From assembly GCA_945905295.1 (NCBI GenBank), contig CAMDPX010000030.1, positions 1 to 45,433 on the forward strand: DNA of 45,433 bases. Reading direction: 5' to 3'. The notes beneath the pieces are model-generated. The model did not search any database. It was given only the letters and a program-made list of their open reading frames with translations, and was not told the DNA's origin. Below, piece by piece: positions 40,644 to 45,433 of the stretch; position 1 is the first letter of the stretch; every line of letters begins with the position of its first letter. The stretch comes from Planctomyces sp. SH-PL62 (lineage in GTDB: Bacteria; Planctomycetota; Planctomycetia; Planctomycetales; Planctomycetaceae). The position numbers and the translations under genes are program-made.

Positions 40644-43454
40644 TCAATCGACATAGAGAAACGATGCGGAGTTCATGATCGTATGGCACAGTGTGACCAA
40701 CGCTTTTCGCGAGGCTTCGGCGGCGGGAACTTGTTTCGTCCATTGTTCGGTCAGAGCCGTCAGCGTCTGCAAACAGGCGGTGAGTTCTTCGTCGCTCGGC
40801 GGGCGAGTCAGCGCGATCCAATAGGCTCGCTGAACTTGGCGTTTCGGATCGTCAGCCGCTTCACGCTGCACTCGGTCAGCGAATTGGCGAGCGAGTTCTC
40901 GGACGGCGGCGTCATTCATCAGATGCAGCGCCTGCGGTGCGACCAGGGACTCGGCCCGTTGCAGGCAATTCGGATTCATCGCGGGGAGATCAAAACTCTC
41001 CAGCAGCGAGGCCGGGTGTTTGCGGAGTTGTTGCACATAGACGCTGCGTCGCTTGCCGGAGAGCACCAGCCCATCCGGTCGCACAGTGACTGCATCGCCC
41101 GGACCGAAGCGAGTCTCGTCGAGTTGCCCCGCCACGAGCAGCAACGAATCGCGCAGCAGTTCGGCTTCCATGCGTCTCAGCGGCATGTGTGAGAGCAGGC
41201 GGTTGTCGGGATCTTGATGAAGAGGGGGGGAGGGGGAGAGGGGGAGTGGGGGAGACGAACCAGCGGCTGTGTTGTTTGTGTTTCTCTCCCTCTCCCCCTC
41301 TCCCTCGCTCCCCCTCTGGCTGCTTTGCCGATAGACGCTCGACGTCATCATCAGGCGGTGCATTTCCTTCAGACTCCATCGCTGACGGACGAATTCTTGA
41401 GCCAGCCAGTCGAGCAGTTCGGGATGCGTGGGCCGATCTCCGGTCTTTCCGAAGTTGCCGACGCTCTTCACCAGACCCTGACCGAAGTGATGTTTCCAAA
41501 CGCGATTGACCATCACACGCGCGGTCAGCGGATGATTCGGTTGCGTCAGCCAGCGAGCGAAGGCCAAGCGGCGGCCGGTCGATTTTGCATCGGGCCAAGG
41601 GGGCACGAACTCGAACGGCGTCTGGCCATCGGTCAGCACCGCAGGCGGACCGGCGTGAACCAGCGTGCCAGAAATCTGATAGTCGCCGCGGCGATAGATG
41701 TAAGTTGGCGACGGCTCGCCGCGATCCCAAAGGGTGAAGAGACGCGGTTCAGGCAATCGCTTGGCCGCGAGTTCGTTGATCTGCTTCGCGGTCTCTGCCG
41801 TTTGTGGCCCAGCCTTGAGAGCGTCGATGTCGCGTTGGAGCGCGACGTTCTGTTCGTCGATCCGTTTGCGTTCGGTGGTCGTGACGTGTGGCTGGTAACG
41901 CTCTCCGAAACTCGCGCTTAACGCGCCGCCGTAGCCGATGAGTTGCGGCTTGAGCCAATCGTGTTCGTCGTAGGCTCCTTTGAAGATCGCGACCAGCCGG
42001 TAATAGTCGCGCTGCGGGATCGGATCGAACTTGTGGCTGTGGCAGCGAGCGCACTTGAACGTCAGCCCCATCACCCCGGAGCCGAGTACGTCCATCGAAT
42101 CAGCCATGACCTCCAGCCGATCGGGGACGAAGCCGGTGAGGTTTGCCCACGTCGGATCGGGAGCCATGCGCAGGAACGCCGTCGCGACGAGATTGTCTTC
42201 GATCTCTTGCGTGATCTCCGGCGCGTGTTCGTAATCGGCGAGTTCATCCCCCGCGAGTTGCTCCTGCAAGAAGCGGTCATACGGCTTGTCGGCGTTGAAC
42301 GAGCGAATCACATAATCGCGATACCGCCACACGGACGGCCGAGGCAGATGCTGTTCACGTCGGCCTTCGCAGTCGGCATAGCCAGCGACATCCAGCCAAT
42401 GCCGCCCCCAACGCTCGCCGTAGCGCGGCGATGCAAGCAAACGCTCGATCAACTTCTCATAAGCACGCGGATCGTCGTCGGCTAAGAAGGCTTCGGCTTC
42501 GGCTGGTTCCGGTGGGAGTCCCGTGAGATCAAACGATGCTCGTCGTAACAAAGTCAGTCGATCGGCTTCCGGCGACAGCGAGAGACCTTTCTCTTCCAGC
42601 TTTTGGAGGACGAACGCATCGACTGGGTTTCGCACGCGAGCCGCGTGTGCCACATTCGGTACGGTGACGGGGCGAGGCCGTTGGAACGACCAGAACTCGC
42701 GATCCTCGGTGCTCACCAGCGGATCAGCGGGAGTCCCTGCGACATCGGGTTCGTCGGCCGCTTCCGGTGCGCCGAGCGCAATCCAGCGCGTGAGCTTCTC
42801 GATCTCACTGGCTTCCATCGGCTTGACCATCGCCTCGACCAGCCGTTGCCGAGGGGGCATCTCCTCACGTTGAAGACGCTTGAGAATCAAACTTTCGTCA
42901 GGCTTGCCGGAGACGAATGCCGGTCCCGATGTCCCGCCGCGCAACATCGCCGCGCGAGTTCGCAGGTCGAGTCCCCCTTCCCGCTTCTGCCGGCCGTGGC
43001 ACGCGGTGCATCGCAGCAACAAGATTGGCACGATGTCGTGCTGAGTGACTTCTGGTTTCGTCGCCGCCTCGTTTTCAAACCGAGCACCGCCGTCGATCCA
43101 ACGGCGGATGATTTCCACTTCCGGTTTGGTCAATGGATTCTTTTTGTCCGGCGGCATCTCGCCGTCACGGACTAACTCATAGAGCCGGCTCTTGGCCGAC
43201 TCCCCTGGCACGACGACCGGTCCCGACTCGCTCCCTTTCCGAATGCCGGCCGAAGTGTGCAGAGCCAACTCACCCTTGCGAACTTCTTCGCCGTGACATC
43301 TCCAGCACTTCGACTTGAGCAACGGGCGAACGTCTTTGCCGAAGGACGGGACTGCGGCCGCCGACTTCTCTTGGGCAACGGCGCTGCCCATCAAGAGGTC
43401 GCCGCCATGCCAGATGTGAATGCTGAGCAGGAGCAAGAGCGGCCAGCGTTTCAT
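40644..43454 (-). CDS. Exported cytochrome-like PSCyt/DUF1549/DUF1553 protein
   Basis: 936 residues with a signal peptide (about 1-28), a planctomycete cytochrome domain with CWRCH and EVRKGELAL (first haem-like CXXCH), a second with CTACHG and GGLDLRT, then DUF1549 (about 265-450) including RHWLDVAGYAD, a third CARCHSHK motif, and C-terminal DUF1553 ending NSASFLYVD. Three CXXCH motifs imply covalent haem if the maturation system is present. Polypurine inverted repeat 41221-41317 is translated as a Gly/Glu- and Pro-rich insert between YRQSS and DPDNRLL, two usually adjacent DUF1553 motifs. It precedes DUF1501 in an operon. Confidence 0.93.
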   Translation of the reverse strand: MKRWPLLLLLSIHIWHGGDLLMGSAVAQEKSAAAVPSFGKDVRPLLKSKCWRCHGEEVRKGELALHTSAGIRKGSESGPVVVPGESAKSRLYELVRDGEMPPDKKNPLTKPEVEIIRRWIDGGARFENEAATKPEVTQHDIVPILLLRCTACHGRQKREGGLDLRTRAAMLRGGTSGPAFVSGKPDESLILKRLQREEMPPRQRLVEAMVKPMEASEIEKLTRWIALGAPEAADEPDVAGTPADPLVSTEDREFWSFQRPRPVTVPNVAHAARVRNPVDAFVLQKLEEKGLSLSPEADRLTLLRRASFDLTGLPPEPAEAEAFLADDDPRAYEKLIERLLASPRYGERWGRHWLDVAGYADCEGRREQHLPRPSVWRYRDYVIRSFNADKPYDRFLQEQLAGDELADYEHAPEITQEIEDNLVATAFLRMAPDPTWANLTGFVPDRLEVMADSMDVLGSGVMGLTFKCARCHSHKFDPIPQRDYYRLVAIFKGAYDEHDWLKPQLIGYGGALSASFGERYQPHVTTTERKRIDEQNVALQRDIDALKAGPQTAETAKQINELAAKRLPEPRLFTLWDRGEPSPTYIYRRGDYQISGTLVHAGPPAVLTDGQTPFEFVPPWPDAKSTGRRLAFARWLTQPNHPLTARVMVNRVWKHHFGQGLVKSVGNFGKTGDRPTHPELLDWLAQEFVRQRWSLKEMHRLMMTSSVYRQSSQRGSEGEGERERNTNNTAAGSSPPLPLSPSPPLHQDPDNRLLSHMPLRRMEAELLRDSLLLVAGQLDETRFGPGDAVTVRPDGLVLSGKRRSVYVQQLRKHPASLLESFDLPAMNPNCLQRAESLVAPQALHLMNDAAVRELARQFADRVQREAADDPKRQVQRAYWIALTRPPSDEELTACLQTLTALTEQWTKQVPAAEASRKALVTLCHTIMNSASFLYVD
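41221..41317. repeat. In-frame polypurine/polypyrimidine inverted repeat
   Basis: Left arm G/A-rich (41221-41256), right arm C/T-rich (41284-41317), imperfectly complementary, loop of about 27 nt. It is translated in the DUF1553 protein (about residues 713-745) as a low-complexity insert. Such long purine tracts could also form unusual DNA structures. Confidence 0.85.
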
Positions 43455-43494
43455 GGTGACGTCTCAGTTACAACAAACATCCGTGGGACGTTCT

Positions 43495-43514
43495 GGCGAG
43501 CGGGGCGGCGTCAG
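43495..43514. repeat. Half copy of the GGCGAGCGG repeat
   Basis: 20 nt of the left arm (GGCGAGCGGGGCGGCGTCAG) without a matching right arm; the sequence then diverges. It lies between the cytochrome-like and HTTM genes. Confidence 0.8.
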
Positions 43515-43550
43515 TCTCATTCGTTTCCGTGTGCGATCCAGGGGCGGATC

Positions 43551-44663
43551 TTAACTGGGCGAATGGAATTCTGCGTCCCGCTTCCTGTGACGTGAGAAGT
43601 GCGGGGTGGCTGGAGACGACACGGCGGGTGTTTGTTGCACGAATGCAGGCGGGCCGCCTGCACTACGGTGAGCGGGACCGTCAATCAGCGTGCGGATCAG
43701 AGAGGGGCTGATGAACGAGACGTTCGCGATGAGCATCGCGAAGCCGAAGGTCGGCATTCCCAGCGCGAAGACGATCCCCAAATGCAGGCCGACCGCGACG
43801 AGCAGCACCAGCGGGCGCGTCCAGCGGTTCCAAATCAGCACGCAGTACGACAGCTCAAAGGCGACGGTCAGGTGCGTCAGAGCGTTGATCACCAGCGGCC
43901 AATTGGCGAGCCAGGTCAGGTCGAGCGTTTGATACTCTTGATTGGCGATGCCTCCCCAAAACGCGAAGCCGGTCCACCATGACAAGCCCTGAAGTTTGGA
44001 AAGCCCCGCGAAGAGATAGATCACACAGAGATGACATTGCATCAGGCGGATCGCGAGGTTGGCGGTAACGTAGCTCGACTCTCCGAGTCGAGTCGCCGGG
44101 CCAATCGGACTCGACTCAGAGAGTCGAGCTACGTGTCGAGCGACGCGACGTACGCGCCAAGCATCGACCGAGAATCGTGAGCCGCACGGGCCAATCATTA
44201 GATACAACGACAGCAGGCCGTTGATTTGGTCGAGGCCGTACAACGCTCCTGGAGTGCGCTGGGCATAGGAAACCGTGAAGACGAATGCGAGCACGGCAGC
44301 CGCTCGCGTCCACAAGCCGACGGTCAGCAGGGCGAACGTCGTGAGCGCGACGATGTGCATGGCCCACAACGCGGATGAACTGCGGCACCACGACAAGACG
44401 CTCCACGAGTATCCGTCCTGATTCGCTTGAGCGATCACTTCGCGCGACAGCCAACTCTGTTCGCCGAAGAAGGCTTCAAGGTCGAGCGTCCAGACCGCGT
44501 GCGTGTAGAACAACATCAAGCCGGCGAGCACTCGAATCAGACAGAGCGTTGTCGGATCGGCGGGTGTGAACCAGAAACGGTTCCAAGCATTCGCCGTCGC
44601 GGCCGCAGCATCGCGGACGAATGTGATCGCCAATTCCAACATCCAACGCAGTCGCCCAAGCAT
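43551..44663 (-). CDS. HTTM-domain membrane protein (gamma-carboxylase-like)
   Basis: 370 residues with several membrane helices of the HTTM domain shared with vitamin K-dependent gamma-carboxylases: TLCLIRVLAGLMLFYTHAVWTLDLEAFFGEQSWLS at about 35-70, then AMHIVALTTFALLTVGLWTRAAAVLAFVF, LDQINGLLSLYLMIG, CHLCVIYLFAGLSKLQGLSWW, and a late helix pair. The bacterial function is unknown. Two repeats are translated in frame: a GTAG/CTAC element at 44070-44132 (about residues 178-198) and a single hairpin near the C-terminus (43644-43666). It starts 3 bp after the stop of the upstream membrane-protein gene, so the two are co-expressed. Confidence 0.88.
   Translation of the reverse strand: MLGRLRWMLELAITFVRDAAAATANAWNRFWFTPADPTTLCLIRVLAGLMLFYTHAVWTLDLEAFFGEQSWLSREVIAQANQDGYSWSVLSWCRSSSALWAMHIVALTTFALLTVGLWTRAAAVLAFVFTVSYAQRTPGALYGLDQINGLLSLYLMIGPCGSRFSVDAWRVRRVARHVARLSESSPIGPATRLGESSYVTANLAIRLMQCHLCVIYLFAGLSKLQGLSWWTGFAFWGGIANQEYQTLDLTWLANWPLVINALTHLTVAFELSYCVLIWNRWTRPLVLLVAVGLHLGIVFALGMPTFGFAMLIANVSFISPSLIRTLIDGPAHRSAGGPPAFVQQTPAVSSPATPHFSRHRKRDAEFHSPS
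43644..43666. repeat. Single GTAG-foot hairpin inside the HTTM gene
   Basis: On the minus strand GTAG is followed by the stem TGCAGGCG/CGCCTGCA-like, i.e. one half of a paired element. CTAC is at 43663-43666 on the plus strand. Translated as part of HRSAGGPPA. Confidence 0.75.
44070..44132. repeat. GTAG...CTAC paired-hairpin element inside the HTTM gene
   Basis: GTAG 44070-44073, stem CTCGACT/AGTCGAG with loop CTCCG; second stem identical, loop CAGAG; CTAC 44129-44132. Exactly 63 bp (21 codons), so the HTTM frame is kept. Confidence 0.9.
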
Positions 44664-44666
44664 GAT

Positions 44667-45266
44667 TCACCGCCTCTCCGAGCCATGCGTGCCTAGCGGT
44701 CGCTCGGCGAAGAGCGAGACGTCATTCAGACGTTTGCCCGACGAGACATGCTGCGGGCTGGGGACGTAATGCCGGCGCAATGAGAGCGTGACTTCGGCCG
44801 CGTGATGCTCGTACCGCAGATGATTGGCATAGGATCGCGTCACGGCGTCGAACACTTCGCGGCGGCTGTCGTCGATCGCGAGGCTATTCAAGAACTCGCT
44901 GAGCATGAAGTGGCGGTGATAGCGCAGTCGCGGTTGATGTTGCGAGGCATTCGGGAAGAGTCCCTGTTCGACACGACCGTCCTCGAAGCGGAGTTCGTAA
45001 TGGACGAGGTGACTTGGTCCCGGTTCCGGTGCGAAGAAGTGATAGCCGTGATTGAGGTTCATCCCTTCGAGGTACGGGCGGAAGGCCAACCACGCCCGCT
45101 GCCAGAGCGGCGACGTCGGAGCGACCGCCAGCGGTGCAATCACCAGCGCGAACAAATGCAGGACAAGTCCGACCGAGACGGCTCGGCGCAGCCAGGGCCA
45201 GCGTCCCCACACGGTTTCGGGGGGCAACAAAGACGCCGGTGATTGGGGAGACGTCGTGGGAGTCAT
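44667..45266 (-). CDS. Small membrane protein paired with HTTM
   Basis: 199 residues. One N-terminal membrane helix (about 28-48, AVSVGLVLHLFALVIAPLAVA) precedes a domain with YLEGMNLNHGYHFFAPEPGPSHLVHYELRFEDG and FMLSEFLNSLAIDD. I recognise this protein only by its context next to HTTM-domain genes; the reaction is unknown. It is the first gene of a two-gene unit with the HTTM protein (3 bp apart). The product may be the partner that presents a substrate to the HTTM domain, but this is conjecture. Confidence 0.75.
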   Translation of the reverse strand: MTPTTSPQSPASLLPPETVWGRWPWLRRAVSVGLVLHLFALVIAPLAVAPTSPLWQRAWLAFRPYLEGMNLNHGYHFFAPEPGPSHLVHYELRFEDGRVEQGLFPNASQHQPRLRYHRHFMLSEFLNSLAIDDSRREVFDAVTRSYANHLRYEHHAAEVTLSLRRHYVPSPQHVSSGKRLNDVSLFAERPLGTHGSERR

Positions 45267-45380
45267 GGCTGAAGAGAAATCGACCGAACGGTCTGTTCCA
45301 CGTCAGCAATGTCCTCCTCACGAGCGCAAACAAAACGCCCGGCGTGATCGGCACATCCGGGCGGTTGAGCGGCATCAATT

Positions 45381-45433
45381 GGCGAGCGGGGCGGCGTCAG
45401 CCCCCCGGTACGTTCGCGGCGGAACCGGGGGGC
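45381..45433. repeat. GGCGAGCGG-family inverted repeat, cut by the window end
   Basis: Complete left arm 45381-45409, loop, then the first 10 nt of the right arm (ACCGGGGGGC) at 45424-45433 where the window stops. Confidence 0.9.

Overview
The window reads as a chromosomal piece of a planctomycete (Planctomycetota), with GC-rich, dense coding on both strands. This rests on hallmark families: two cytochrome-type DUF1549/DUF1553 proteins with DUF1501 Tat-exported partners, a DUF1080 (3-keto-disaccharide hydrolase-like) protein, an MJ0042-finger/beta-propeller membrane protein, a DUF4058 protein, an HTTM protein, and dispersed palindromes of the kind that encode peptides such as TNPKRERG and SLALRVS. 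Genus cannot be fixed from the sequence. I see no rRNA, tRNA, CRISPR array, transposase or phage gene. Both window ends fall inside copies of one repeat, so the window is probably a contig bounded by unresolved repeats.

Layout. 0.2-5.2 kb: two Hsp20 chaperones (-), coaD (+), a thioredoxin-like protein (+), a solitary mcsB (-) and a ROK sugar kinase-like gene (+). 5.2-12 kb: MJ0042/propeller protein, a Big2-DUF1549-DUF1553 protein, DUF4058, DUF1501 (all +). 12.2-18 kb: SGNH hydrolase and a degenerate receiver protein (-), DUF1080 (+), glnD (-). 18.1-20.8 kb: a TIR-NB-ARC-TPR (STAND/NLR-like) protein, a candidate NAD-consuming immune sensor. 21.2-27.1 kb: a MacAB-TolC-like efflux system split into two divergent units (permease and adaptor on -, ATPase and outer-membrane factor on +). 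27.4-29 kb: a Tat/lipoprotein solute-binding protein and a small Tat protein. 29.1-37.1 kb: LysR regulator, gltB, a PIN-type toxin-antitoxin pair, gltD. 37.1-45.3 kb (all -): NHL-repeat protein, lipoprotein, DUF1501, cytochrome-type DUF1549/DUF1553, HTTM protein and its small membrane partner.

How the genes work together. gltB/gltD form NADPH-type glutamate synthase and GlnD is the PII uridylyltransferase, so two nitrogen-assimilation functions share the window, about 12 kb apart. The efflux genes make one tripartite pump. The DUF1549/DUF1553 and DUF1501 proteins are exported partners of unknown reaction.

The most unusual layer is non-coding. At least a dozen paired-hairpin elements share GTAG at one foot and CTAC at the other, with stems that change by compensatory substitution while the loop (often CGCCAG/CTGGCG) stays fixed. 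This is the architecture of REP/BIME elements mobilised by RAYT (TnpA-REP) Y1 transposases. No RAYT gene lies in the window. These and unrelated palindromes sit in most gene boundaries, supply stop codons for three genes, nest in one another, and are read through in frame inside four coding genes. The REP/BIME interpretation is inference; the sequences themselves are directly visible.
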